Shown here piece after piece: positions 37,344 through 47,272 of a stretch of DNA of 64,000 nt (the stretch's first letter is position 1; the number at the start of each line of letters is the position of its first letter). A program made the position numbers and the translations under genes. The stretch lies in the NCBI GenBank assembly GCA_020086605.1, contig JACBWW010000089.1:467534-531533 (forward strand), given 5' to 3'. Under the pieces are notes generated by a model. The model was not told where the DNA came from. It saw nothing but the letters and a program-made list of their open reading frames with translations, and did not search any database. Origin of the DNA: Lanius collurio (lineage: Eukaryota > Chordata > Aves > Passeriformes > Laniidae).

Positions 37344-38721
37344 GTAAGATATCTGGTAATCTGTTCATTTGTCTCCTCAGGAACAGGGCAAATCTCAAAA
37401 GTCTCTTATTTTCTCATTATTAGAACAGTGACTTTGCCAGGAGTAAGTAACGAGAAGAAGAAGAAAATTTTGTTGTGTCCAGTTGGAAGGACAGAAGCAG
37501 GATAAGAAATGCAGTGCCATGAAAGCACAGAGATAAAGGCAGTGGGATGAGAAGGCTTGAAGGGACATGAGATGTGTGTCCATGCAGAAGAGAGCAGGGC
37601 TGTAAAGAAGGCTTTACTAATTACACTTTAATAAAGGCAGAGCATTGTCTCCTTGGAAGCTGTTAATGCACTCACAGTGAGGCAGAGCATACAAAGCCAG
37701 CTTGATCCTCTAAATTTAGGGGTGTAAGCTCATGAAATGAGTTGGCAGATGCTGAAAACATGAGCAAACACATAGTGTATGTCCTGGTTTCAAAATGTTC
37801 CTCCTTACCCACGGCCTGGCTGCTCTCCCTTTTCCAGAGGGTGAGCCCTTCATCCCAATCTGTGGCAAAGCCAGTGAAGTTTTCTGCTGCTGAAGGCTCT
37901 ACTTTTTACACAGTGTGAGGGAGGAAGCTGTTGAGTTCATATCTGTGTGTTTATAACATGTCAGTTGAGAGCCCTGGAGGATTTTCTAGTCTTTGAAGTC
38001 ATGTGGGAAGTAGCAGATCTTGCCTGGAAAGCGCTCTCCAGATCAGACTTACCAGACATATTACACAGGCACGTGGGGTGGATGTTGGAAAACCCAGTGG
38101 GAAGGCATGGGCCTTGTCCTAAAGCAATGATCTTGGAGCTGCTTTGAGGAATTGTGCTCCTGTGTCTGTGGAGAGTGGGGTGAGCCATCCCAACACAAAA
38201 TGCTGTATTCTTGGAGGTCTCTTCTTAAAAGAATTTAAAAGGAATTATGGGGCTGAATTCCTGCTTTTTTTGGGTGTTAATTCATTCACCGGGCATTTGC
38301 AGTTTTATTTCTGGCATGTGGTGACTCCTTCAGGGATCAAAACCACACACAGATCTGGACCGGGCCTGCTTGCTTTGATTTGAAGCAGGGTTGTTCATTG
38401 CCTGTTTCAGTTTGGACAGATTTCTGAAATAGTGCCACAAACCAAGACTTGGACAAAACTTGCTCCTATCATGGAAGGGTCTCCAGAGTAACTCAAGGAA
38501 GTCAAAGAACTTTTGAGTTCAAGGGAAGCGAGCTTTTCTTTTGAAAATGGGGAACAAGGATGGCTTTGGCTTCTTTACGCCAACCTCTCATTTGCAATGT
38601 CCTTTCCTTATGTCTGAAGAGCTCCACTGAAAAACTCTGTGGCTGTGAGCAGTGTCTGTACCATTTATTAAACACTCCTTTCCACTGGATTGTGGATATC
38701 AACACAAACAGCAGCTGCCTT
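37344..38721. other. Intronic stretch with no recognised gene
   Basis: Between two plus-oriented CR1 copies. No exon, RNA gene or repeat recognised. Confidence 0.55.
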
Positions 38722-38866
38722 CCAGGGCTGCCTGGCAGTGTTCAAGGCCAGGTTGGACAGAGCTTGGAGCAACCTGGGCTAGTGGAAGGTGTCCCTGCCC
38801 ATGGCAGGGGGTGGAACAAAATGAGCTTTAAGGTCCCTTCCAGCCTAAACCATTTTGTGATTGCAC
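38722..38866 (+). mobile_element. CR1 LINE, 3' fragment
   Basis: Reads gcagtgttcaaggccaggtt, ggaaggtgtccctgcccatg, tttaaggtcccttccagcct and TTTTGTGATTGCA. The 5' break is within the ccctggcagtg block. Confidence 0.88.
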
Positions 38867-39989
38867 CATCTGAAAGCTGGTTTCTAGCTGTAGCACTGCA
38901 GGTTTATTGATGGAGGAGAGGTTGTGATGTAGATTTGGGTGCGTTTGGAAACATGTAGGATACTGTAGTACTGTTGTTTTTTACGTAGCTAACAGTGCTG
39001 CAAGTAATTTCCTTTCAAGCCTGTGTCTTTCATTAAATAACTGTACCTGTATTTCCAGCAGTATTGTAGTGAAATCAATCCTGGAATTGGGCTGATTCAC
39101 CATTAGGGAAATATCTTCATGCAGCTCTGTTCAAATGGAAGTAACTTTAAGGAGCAATCTTGCTGAGTGGGTGGAAAGGTAGGAAGGAATCATTATAAAA
39201 AAGTTTGAATCGTGGCAGGAAGTCATCCTGGTGTTCTGAGCAGCCTTTAAATATTAATGTGACTGACAGTCTGGTCTTCATTCTTCTGCCACTTCCCCTC
39301 CAAAGCCGAGTGCTGTGCTGGTCCTCAAAGGCCGTATTTGATGCTGTATTTACTACTCATGTTTTCAATAGGTGGTAATGATGGCATAAGATCTTTGTGA
39401 GCTGGCAGCTGGGCTCTGCTCCTCGGCTTAGCCTTGATAAAGAGCTTCTCAGAGGCATGGTTCAGTCATCCATCGCTGCTCTGAATTCCTGTTTGCAGGA
39501 GGCTTTCAGCTGAGAGGGGATGTTCAGTGTTTGCAGACTGTCAGGTGTGACCTTTCCCTCCTTCTCCCTGGGGAGACCTGATCCAGATGGGGAGCGGGGG
39601 AAGGACGGAGATGTAGGAGCTCATAACCGTTAACATCTTATTTTGCAAGCCAGAAAATGTGTGGTGGGACTCGTGCTTAATTTGCCAGAGGATAATGGAG
39701 TTGCTTGTCCCATCTGAGATGTGCTGAGCAAGGTATAAACTGGGCAGGGTCTGTGCTCTTGCTGGAGATTTCTTTCTGTTTCCATTTCTGAGGTTGTAGG
39801 TAGTTCTTGGTTGTCAGTTATTCGGCTGTGATTAAAATAATGACTTTGGTCTCCGGGGGGGAAAAAATTCCTCTCTGGCTTTGATGGGATCTAGTGTGTT
39901 TTCCTGAGTGTTACTGTGTTTTTACTCATAGAATTCCTGTGTCCTGCTCATCTTTCTTAGTGATCCAACCCTAGGAACACTCCAGCATC
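38867..39989. other. Intronic stretch, possible regulatory motifs
   Basis: No gene recognised. AGGTGTGACCTTT at 39543-39555 combines a T-box-like core with a nuclear-receptor half site, but single motifs of this length are weak evidence. Confidence 0.45.
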
Positions 39990-40092
39990 CTGGAACCATT
40001 TAGGTGGGAGAAGCCCTCTGAGATCACTGATTCCAGCCATTTTCCCAGCACTGCCAAGCCTATCACTAAGCCATGTCCCCGGGTGCCAGACC
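39990..40092 (-). mobile_element. CR1 LINE, 3' fragment (older subfamily)
   Basis: Contains tggaaccatttaggtgggag, gagatcactgattccagcc, agcactgccaagcctatcac and taagccatgtcccc. It is the antisense 3' UTR of the 'aagatcatcgagtccaacc' type and clearly diverged. Confidence 0.8.
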
Positions 40093-40899
40093 CTTATGTT
40101 TTATTACATGGAAGATGATAGCTCTAACTAGAAATAAAACAACATTTGGCTGGAATGTTCTGTGTCTACTTCTCTCACCATAGCAGAGATAGACCAAATA
40201 GGCAGATAGACCAAAACTTCCCATGCTTCAGTTTTATCTTTCCAGAATTTTATCAGAAATACCTGTGTGAGTAAATCCACCAATTACTAGAAGTCATTTT
40301 CAAGTTTGGTTTGAGTTCAGCAGTAAAACTCCACAGTTTCACTGATGGTTCTTTTTCATGTTGTTTGTTTTGAAGCCAGTCTCTCCTCTGGGGACAGCCT
40401 GGGGTGGGGTCCAGTCAAGGTGATTTTCTGATATCTGATAGAGCCTCGTCACTGCTCCTGCAGACTGGTTTCACAGGGCAAACACAACTGTGCTGTGTCT
40501 GTGCCAAGCACAGCAGCTGAGAGTATGTGGGGATGTCTGTGATGAAAAACCAGTTCAGCCAGTTCACTGGTAACGGATGCTTCCTGCTTATCCATATTCA
40601 GTTCTGAGTATTAAATCTAGAATTAATTTGAGGGATGAGTAAAGCTTGGTAATGCTAAGCAATTTCTTGTTCATGAACATCTCCAGCTCTTTTGTCTAGG
40701 CCAGAGGTGCTGGATCTCAAATGGTGTTTCACACGTTGCTTGGGAGCTTGTCACTTCGGTTTATGGTCACACTGGTGGCTGAGACCTGGAGGTTCTCAGG
40801 TGACCCCATGGTTGTCAGACCTCCTGGATATGCTGCAGACATGCCATGTGACATTTTCTGCAGGGATCCACAACAGTCCCAAGTGACAAGGAGAATTCA

Positions 40900-41234
40900 G
40901 TACCTAAAGGGGACCTATGGGAAGGCTGAAGAGAGACTTGTTGCAAGAGTAAGAAGTGATAGATCAAGGGGGCTTTAAGCTGAAAGGATGTTTTTAGATT
41001 GGTTATTAGGGAGAAATTCTTCCCTGTGAGGGTGGGCAGGCCCTGGCACAGGGTGCCCAGAGCAGCTGTGGCTGCCCCTGGATCCCTGGCAGTGTCCAAG
41101 GCCAGCCAGGTTGGATGGGGCTTGGAGCAGCCTGGGACAGTGTAAGGTGTCCCTGCCCATGGCAGGGGGTAGAATGAGATGAGATGGGCTTTAAGGTGCC
41201 TTCCAGCCAACCCATTCTGGGATTCTGTGATTCA
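40900..41234 (+). mobile_element. CR1 LINE, 3' fragment; right arm partner of 44584-45180
   Basis: Starts tacctaaaggggacctatgg, passes gagaaattcttccctgtgag and ends CCCATTCTGGGATTCTGTGA. Its segment 41038-41105 is perfectly complementary (68 of 68 bases) to 44710-44777 in an oppositely oriented copy on the other side of CSNK1G1 exon 2. Confidence 0.93.
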
Positions 41235-41536
41235 GTAAATACTCAAAAACTGAAATTTCCAACTGGTACTTCCCTGCATTTTCTTGATCCAGCATGGTGA
41301 CTTCTGCCTTCTATCCAGGTGGCTTAGGTCAAACCAGAAGTCTCCAGAAATAGAGGTGTTCCACAGCTGGAGGCCAGGGGAAGCATAGCCAGATTTCAGA
41401 AGCGCTCATGCTTCTGTTCTGTGTGGATGTGTTATTATCCTTATTATCCTTCTCTTTCATTTTTGAATAACTGGAAGTAGGTAGCATAGCTTCATCTGGT
41501 GGACCAGAGGATCATCACTGAATGGGGCAGTGCCGG

Positions 41537-41592
41537 GTGAATGGTTGGACTCAATCATCTTGGGGGTCTTTTCCAACCTTAATGATTTCATG
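41537..41592 (+). mobile_element. CR1 LINE, terminal 3' remnant (third 3' subfamily)
   Basis: Reads atggttggactcaatcatct, tgggggtcttttccaacctt and AATGATTTCATGG. Confidence 0.82.
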
Positions 41593-42281
41593 GCAAAATG
41601 AACACAAGGAACTCTTGCTAAGCCTTCTACAGAAATACTGCTGCAGGAGAACTGAGCCAGTGGCCTGAGTAACTTCTGAGCTCTCATTTACGTGGTTGTG
41701 TTTCTGGGTGTCCTTCCACAGGACTCTTGGTTGGGTGGTCTCATTGAGCACTTCTGTGATTGCTTTGGAGGACACAAACCTTGTTGGTAAAATTATTCAG
41801 GAACTGTTCCATTCCCATCTGGACAATCTGAGTGCAGCAGTGTTCCTGTAGGGCTACAGTCCAATGCCTCTATATCCTGGGATGTAAGGGGTAGTTCCAG
41901 GTGTGTTTATTCTAATTCTTGCTTGAGAACTGCACCCCAATGCAGCACCTGTGCAGACAAGACATCCTGCAACCTTTCCCTTTATTGTGCTGATTTCTTG
42001 GGAAGCGAGGGGAAGCTCAACCACCATGATGGTACCTCTGGACTGTGCTTGTGGGGCAGGACCTGCTGGGTTCTTGCAGCTCCTGTGAGTCTCCTTTGGT
42101 CTTGTTCTTAAGCACAGAAGAACCATTTGGCCTGCAAAGGTTGAGAAGCATCTATGTTTTGTCCCTTTTTGACTGAGTTATCGGCTTTTTAAAAATAATT
42201 AATCATGTTTTGGCTCCTCATTTTGATCATCTCTGTAGGACAGCAGTTTGAATTAGCAAATATATCTGAGGTCGATTTGGA

Positions 42282-42332
42282 GTTGGACTTCAGTGATCCT
42301 TGTGGGTCCCTTCCAACTTAGGTTATTCAGGA
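42282..42332 (+). mobile_element. CR1 LINE, terminal 3' remnant
   Basis: Reads gttggacttcagtgatcctt, gtgggtcccttccaacttag and gttattcagga, an old CR1 3' end about 600 bp upstream of exon 2. Confidence 0.75.
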
Positions 42333-42591
42333 TAATGTAGATGAACTTGAAAAGAGGTAAGAAAATGGAGAATTCTATTTAGGTGCTACAAAATTTTCTT
42401 CTCTTGGCACCTTTCCTTGGCCCCTTTTTATTTTCTGTCTGGCTTTTGTGTAGTGCTTTATAAATGTGTGAAGTGAGGAGAAACCAAACCTAAAGGTGGG
42501 GTTTCCTCACAGTGTCTACCTGACATGCTGGTGTAGTCAGAATGGCTTTGGTTACTGCATGTCAGTCCTGATAGCTCCAGTGGAATCATTA

Positions 42592-42724
42592 CAGACTGGT
42601 TTGGGTTGGAAGGCACCTTAAAGCTCAGCTGGATCCACCCACTGCCTTGGGCAGGGACACCTTCCACTAGACTGGTTGCTCCAAGCCCCATCCAGCATGA
42701 TCTGAGACACTTCCAAGAATGGGA
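42592..42724 (-). mobile_element. CR1 LINE, 3' fragment just upstream of exon 2
   Basis: Reads CAGACTGGTTTGGGTTGGAA, ggcaccttaaagctcagctg, gggcagggacaccttccact and cacttccaagaatggg. It ends about 200 bp before the exon 2 acceptor. Confidence 0.9.
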
Positions 42725-42901
42725 TAAGTAGCAACAGTGGATGGGCAGCACTTTAATTTCTTCATTATATCAGGGCTTTTTATCAGAAAATTCTTAAGAA
42801 AATGTTGAAGTTTTCATATAGCTGTTAAATTCCTTGAGGCCAGGAAAGTTTTGGACACTGGCCCTGTTGTACCTTCCCCACTTGGTATTTTAAAATAACA
42901 A

Positions 42902-42939
42902 TTTTTATTTCATATATATCCTCTTTTCCCCAGGTAAGA
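42902..42939 (+). promoter_or_regulatory. CSNK1G1: Exon 2 splice acceptor directly abutting a consensus donor
   Basis: The pyrimidine-rich tract ends CCCCAG at 42933 and continues GTAAGAA. CAG|GTAAGA at 42931-42939 is a full donor consensus, so the acceptor and a perfect 5' splice site share one boundary. This is the arrangement of recursive (ratchet) splice sites in long vertebrate introns. Its use is inference. Confidence 0.5.
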
Positions 42940-43171
42940 AACCAAAAGCAGCCTGCCTTTACTGAATTCTCAAGAACACAGTCGACCCTTTGGTACATTA
43001 TCAAGATGCATTAGGAAACTGGATCTCGTGCCAAAAGAACTCCATGAGTTTCCATGACTCTCTTGAACTCCAACACAGATACTTTTGGATATAAATTTCT
43101 GTTCTAAGGAGAAGAGTGTGTACTCCAACTCCTTTCTGCCAGCTTGCTGGCAGAGGTATTTCACTAAGATC
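42934..43171 (+). other. CSNK1G1: CSNK1G1 exon 2, 5' UTR portion with three upstream ORFs
   Basis: The acceptor is a pyrimidine-rich tract ending in CCCCAG at 42933, and the exon begins GTAAGAAACC. This 238-nt leader segment contains three upstream ATGs. The first, at 43006, gives a two-codon frame (Met-His-stop, ending 43014) with A at -3. The second, at 43044, gives 16 codons and stops at 43094. The third, at 43054, gives 17 codons and stops at 43107. The last two have T at -3 and so weak context. In the main frame a TGA at 43064-43066 closes the frame upstream. Use of exactly this acceptor is inferred from the tract quality; a downstream AG at 42980-42981 is a weaker alternative. Confidence 0.65.
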
Positions 43172-43349
43172 ATGGACCATCCTAATAGGGATAAGGATGA
43201 AAGGCAGCGGACCACGAAAGGAATGCCAGGAAGGAGTGGGCACGGTTCTCGGCCAAGCTCGTCGGCATCTTCCGGCGTTCTTATGGTGGGACCCAACTTC
43301 AGAGTGGGCAAGAAGATTGGGTGTGGGAACTTTGGAGAACTCAGACTAG
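43172..43349 (+). CDS. CSNK1G1: Casein kinase 1 gamma 1, coding exon 2 (residues 1-60 start)
   Basis: This is the first coding exon of a CK1-gamma serine/threonine kinase. The start ATG has a strong context (A at -3, G at +4). The protein opens [16 protein letters not shown], which closely matches the mammalian CSNK1G1 N-terminus as I know it and separates it from CSNK1G2 and CSNK1G3. A Ser/Gly/Arg-rich linker (about residues 20-35) leads to the kinase domain at about 43. The glycine-rich ATP loop is IGCGNFGE at 49-56. The exon ends CTAG|GTAAGA, splitting Gly60 (phase 1). CK1-gamma kinases are membrane-anchored through a palmitoylated C-terminal tail and phosphorylate LRP6 in Wnt signalling; that tail is not in the window. 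A TTG at 43085 also begins an open stretch in frame, but there is no upstream in-frame ATG. Confidence 0.93.
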
Positions 43350-43380
43350 GTAAGAAGTAAATGTTTTAGTGGCCTGCATT

Positions 43381-43576
43381 ATGCAAATTAGCATTTCACC
43401 ACTGGAATATAAATACACAAAAATTTACCCTGGCTCGAGAAACACGTGCGTTGTCTTGCTTCCCAAGTGTCGAGCTGCCTTACCCGGAGCTTATGACTCA
43501 GAAGATGTAACTCTTAGCATGATTTTGATTTGCATAAAGTCAAAGGGAATACACTGGAGAGGCCAAAGATGCAAAT
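43381..43576. promoter_or_regulatory. Cluster of octamer, AP-1 and E-box motifs after exon 2
   Basis: Three perfect POU octamers lie here: ATGCAAAT at 43381-43388, ATTTGCAT at 43528-43535 and ATGCAAAT at 43569-43576. Between them are an E-box CACGTG (43443-43448) and an AP-1 site TGACTCA (43494-43500). No repeat is recognised here. The arrangement suggests an intronic enhancer or conserved element, but nothing in the sequence proves activity. Confidence 0.4.
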
Positions 43577-44583
43577 TTCGAACAATCCCAACAAACGAAG
43601 ACTGTTCACAGCGCTGAATTTCTTGCCTGAGGTGAAAAAAAATCTTAACTCTTAAATCTTGCTCTCAATTTTTTGTTTATAAGCTAGAACGCCCATTTAA
43701 AGGGATGGGTGAGACTCTCTCCCAGCACTCAGACTCAATTCCATGTCCTTCTCTAACCTCACTGCCCTAATTTCAGCCCCATCACCCTCTTGCTGCCCTG
43801 TCCATGTGTGGGACTTGCTGGGGAGGAGAGGATGTGCTTAGTGGCCATCTGGCTCCCTCAGCCGACCCAGCAGCCCGACATTTGTTCATGGTCTGTTGGT
43901 CTCCTAACCACGTCTTGCAGCTGGTTGCCCAAACAGATGGTTCCACTAATGCATTGTTTGTTTAGGACTACTGAGGAGACCAAAGCAGAGCAGTGCACTG
44001 GGCTCTTAAGTCATCCTAAAAAAAACAATGGTTGTGTTTTAAATGAGGTGGGGGAAGCAGCCGGTGTTGCTTCACATAATTCAAGGGTCATAACACTACT
44101 GGTAATGTCTTTGTAGATTCCTGCTCAGAATCTGACATCTTAAATGAATCTGTGTAATCTCTCTGAGGTTGGGTTATTGCATCAATACATGTGCTGCTGC
44201 TCCATGCTGTGGAGATCAAGCAGCTCACTTCTGGTGTGTCTCAGTAAGTGGGTATTTTGGTTTCAGCATTGCATCAGAAAAGTTTTATTGATTCACCTGA
44301 GCAGAGATAACACTTCTAAGGTGGAGAGAAACCAAGGACAAGGGTGGAAACACCCACCTTCCTGCACATGAGTATAATTGGCAGCTAAAGATAAATTTGG
44401 ATCCTTACAGTGACATAACATGAATTGCTCTATTGCATTCTCAAAGCCCCCCCAAGAGCAAACGTCACGATCTCAGGATCCCCAGGGAGATGTTGAATTG
44501 CTCTGTAATCCAAGCTCTGAGGTTCAGCAGCTGTAGTGGATCCCTCTGGGTATGAGGCACTTGAGTTTGTTCAGCTGGTGCCC

Positions 44584-45180
44584 AAATCACAGAACCACAA
44601 AATCACAGACTGGTTTGGGTTGAAAGGCACCTTAAAGCTCATCCCATCCCACCCCTTCCATGGGCAGAACAACTTCCACTGTCCCAGGCTGCTCCAAGCC
44701 CCATCCAGCCTGGCCTTGGACACTGCCAGGGATCCAGGGGCAGCCACAGCTGCTCTGGGCACCCTGTGCCAGGGCCTCCCCACCCTCACAGGGAACAATT
44801 CCTTCCCAGTATCCCATTCCTCCCTGCCCTCTGGCACTGGGAAGCCATTCCCTATGTCCTGTCCCTCCATCCCTTGTCCCCAGTCCCTCTCCAGCTCTCC
44901 TGGAGCCCCTTCAGGCCCTGCAAGGGGCTCTGAGCTCTCCCTGGAGCCTTCTCCTCTCCAGGTGAGCACCCCCAGCTCTCCCAGCCTGGCTCCAGAGCTG
45001 AGGGGCTCCAGCCCTTGGAGCATCTCTGTGCTCTCCTCTGGACTCTCTCCAGCAGCTCCAGGTCCTTTTGCTGTTGGACACCAAAGCTGGAGGCAGCTCT
45101 GCAGGTGGGGTCTCAGCTGAGCGGGGCAGAGGTGCAGAGTCCTCCCCTTCCCAGCTGCCCACACTGGGGGGAAGCAGCTC
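44584..45180 (-). mobile_element. CR1 LINE, long 3' fragment (about 600 bp)
   Basis: Starts CACAGAACCACAAAATCACA, then actggtttgggttgaaaggc, and runs through the full 3' UTR into the decayed ORF2 end. On the minus strand a frame reads GPGAAGESPEESTEMLQGLE, the scrambled 'DLELLERVQRR' region. A 227-codon minus-strand open frame spans it and is an artefact of the repeat. Confidence 0.95.
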
Positions 45181-45484
45181 CTGTTCCTCTGATTCTTTTT
45201 CACATTTCTCAAAATTTTAGAGGTATTGGGTTTGTGATTCATGTATAGTTTCATGGCATGGACTTTAGAGATGAGATTTCACGTCTGAAAAAGGTAATTT
45301 AGAGAGAAATTCAGTTTTAAATATGGATATGCAACACCTGCTAATTAAGTGACTCTTTTTTCAATAATACATGTATTTTTAATGCTGGTTTACTAAAACT
45401 TTAAGCAATGAGCCACACATACTGATTTGTTGTAACAAACTGATAACAAATCGTTGTAAGGTTCTTACAGATGCTGTATTACTC

Positions 45485-45770
45485 TTTTTTTTTTTTCATT
45501 TCTCTTGCTTTCTGCCAGCCACTATCACTTTAAGAGCTCCTGTTTGCTCAAATAGCAGCTATTTCTCTTGCACAGCCCATGGTAATTATCGCTGGGGGGA
45601 AGGAGAAGCAGCGGCTGAAATCTGAGCGCACAAGTCTCTGATAACGGTTTTGTCCTGCGAAGATGAATGATGTGCCCTCTGCTTTTTGCCTGTTTTTTAC
45701 GTGGTTTCAGAGCAGTTAAGCACCAGTATCGCAGGCAGAACAAAGTCACGCACTGATAAGCAAAGGGAGA
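45485..45770. other. Intronic segment with GATA-like motifs
   Basis: Non-repetitive stretch after a T run (45485-45496). Three GATAA cores are present (TTATC 45586-45590, TGATAAC 45639-45645, TGATAAG 45754-45760). Five-base cores are common by chance, so this is only a weak candidate for a regulatory element. Confidence 0.25.
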
Positions 45771-46051
45771 ATAGGCTTTTCCAATTCCTTGAAGAATTTC
45801 TCTTTTTTGAGGTGCTGTGTTTTCGGTTTAAGCCAGTCTTGTATCAAGGACTGATTGTACAGGGTGGAGATGGCACTTACCTAATGAAGCTGTTTGCTGT
45901 AAATATCCAGCTCACCACTCAGGGTTGATCTTTCTTCCTGAAAATACAGATCACCCAGGGATATAACTTTTTTTTTGGAGCATGTGGGAGCAGCACGGTT
46001 GGATTCCAGCCCTCAAGGTGCTGAGATGGGGAACATGAAACTTAATGTTTG

Positions 46052-46300
46052 ATAGGACGGGGGAATGGCCACAAGTCGTACCAGGGGAGGTTCAGGCTGG
46101 ATATTAGGAAAAGATTTCCTCACTGAAAGGGTGGCTGAGCATTGGAATAGTCTCCTCAGGGAAGCATTGGGGTCACCATCCATGGAAGTGTTCAGAAAAG
46201 GAGAGGACATGCGATGTGGTTTAGTGGGAATGGTGGGATTTGTTCGAATGTTGGCCGTGATGATCTTGGAGGTCTTAAACTTAATGATTCTGTGATCTGG
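46052..46300 (+). mobile_element. CR1 LINE, 3' fragment (third 3' subfamily)
   Basis: Reads gacgggggaatggccacaag, ggttcaggctggatattagg, gtgttcagaaaaggagagga and gatgatcttggaggtcttaa, then TGATTCTGTGATCT. It is related to the 845-bp copy at 36.5 kb. Confidence 0.9.
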
Positions 46301-46798
46301 CCCAGAGTGAGAAGCTGAAATGGGGTTAAGCAGTGGCTGTTTCTTCAGACAGGCTGCAGAGTAGGAGGTCTGCAAGAGCTTTAGTTTCCAAAGTGGTTCA
46401 AGGTACTAGCAGGAATATAGTGCCAGTCCCCACCCCCAACCCTGCATGGATTTGGGGGTTCATGGGGATTTAACCTGTTGTATGGAGTGCTGTCTCAGCC
46501 ATGGCTGTGAACTCCACCAGAGACATCTCCAGCCAGGCATGCGAGCCACCCCCTTAAACTGACTCAAGAGTTTACCCAGGAGATATTCCTTGTATTCTCC
46601 CAAAGTCCTGAACCATGAGCCATGGTAGGGATTAATAAGGCTCTTCAAAAGTCTCTTTTTTCCCAGTGTTTAGCATCCTTGTTTAAGTAAAGCAATTAAA
46701 TAGGTACTGATGTAAAATTATTATTGGAGTTTTGGTAGGTTGGAGGGATTTCTAACATAAACATTAAGTTCTTGTTACAGCAGGCATTTCTTTTAACC

Positions 46799-47272
46799 AG
46801 AGAATCACAGAGGGGTTTGGCTTCAAACTCACCTTTGTCCACCCCTCTGCCTTGGGCAGGGACACCTTCCACTGTCCCAGGGTGCTCCAAGCCCCATCCA
46901 GCCTGGCCTTGGGCACTTCCAGGATCCAGGGGCAGCCACAGCTGCTCTGGGTACCCTGTGCCAGGGCCTCCCCACCCTCACAGGGAACAATTCCTTCCCA
47001 GTATCCCATCCATCCCTGCCCTCTGGCAGTGGGAAGCCATTCTCTGTGTCCTGTCCCTCCATCCCTGTCCCCAGTCCCTCTCCAGCTCTCCTGGAGCCCC
47101 TTTAGGCCCTGCAAGGGGCTCTGAGCTCTCCCTGGAGCCTTCTCCTCTCCAGGTGAGCACCCCCAGCTCTCCCAGCCTGGCTCCAGAGCTGAGGGGCTCC
47201 AGCCCTTGGAGCATCTCCATGGCCTCCTCTGAGCTTGTTCCAGCAGCTCCAGGTCCTTCTGGTTCTTGAGGG
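46799..47272 (-). mobile_element. CR1 LINE, 3' fragment (about 475 bp)
   Basis: Begins AGAGAATCACAGAGGGGTTT and shares the 3' UTR and ORF2-end blocks of the 44584-45180 copy in the same orientation, reaching gcagctccaggtccttctgg. Shorter at its 5' side. Confidence 0.94.

Larger units (their letters stand above)
100..42933 (+). other. CSNK1G1: Intron 1 of CSNK1G1 (about 42.8 kb)
   Basis: This is the whole interval between the candidate exon 1 donor (99/100) and the exon 2 acceptor (42933/42934). It has no recognisable coding exon, tRNA or rRNA. Its identifiable content is CR1 fragments, short homopolymers and a small tandem repeat, listed separately. Long first introns between a CpG-island exon and the first coding exon are common in vertebrate genes. 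The left boundary depends on the tentative exon 1 donor. Confidence 0.5.

Noticed and set aside
43085..43171. N-terminal extension of CSNK1G1 from an in-frame TTG at 43085
   Set aside because: The frame is open upstream only to a TGA at 43064-43066 and has no ATG. The ATG at 43172 has strong context and matches the known start of CSNK1G1.
43369..43617. Open frame in intron 2 right after exon 2
   Set aside because: No family resemblance, no splice support, and it overlaps the motif-rich non-coding stretch.
44571..45254. 227-codon minus-strand open frame
   Set aside because: It follows the CR1 copy at 44584-45180, including scrambled ORF2 remnants, and is not a gene.
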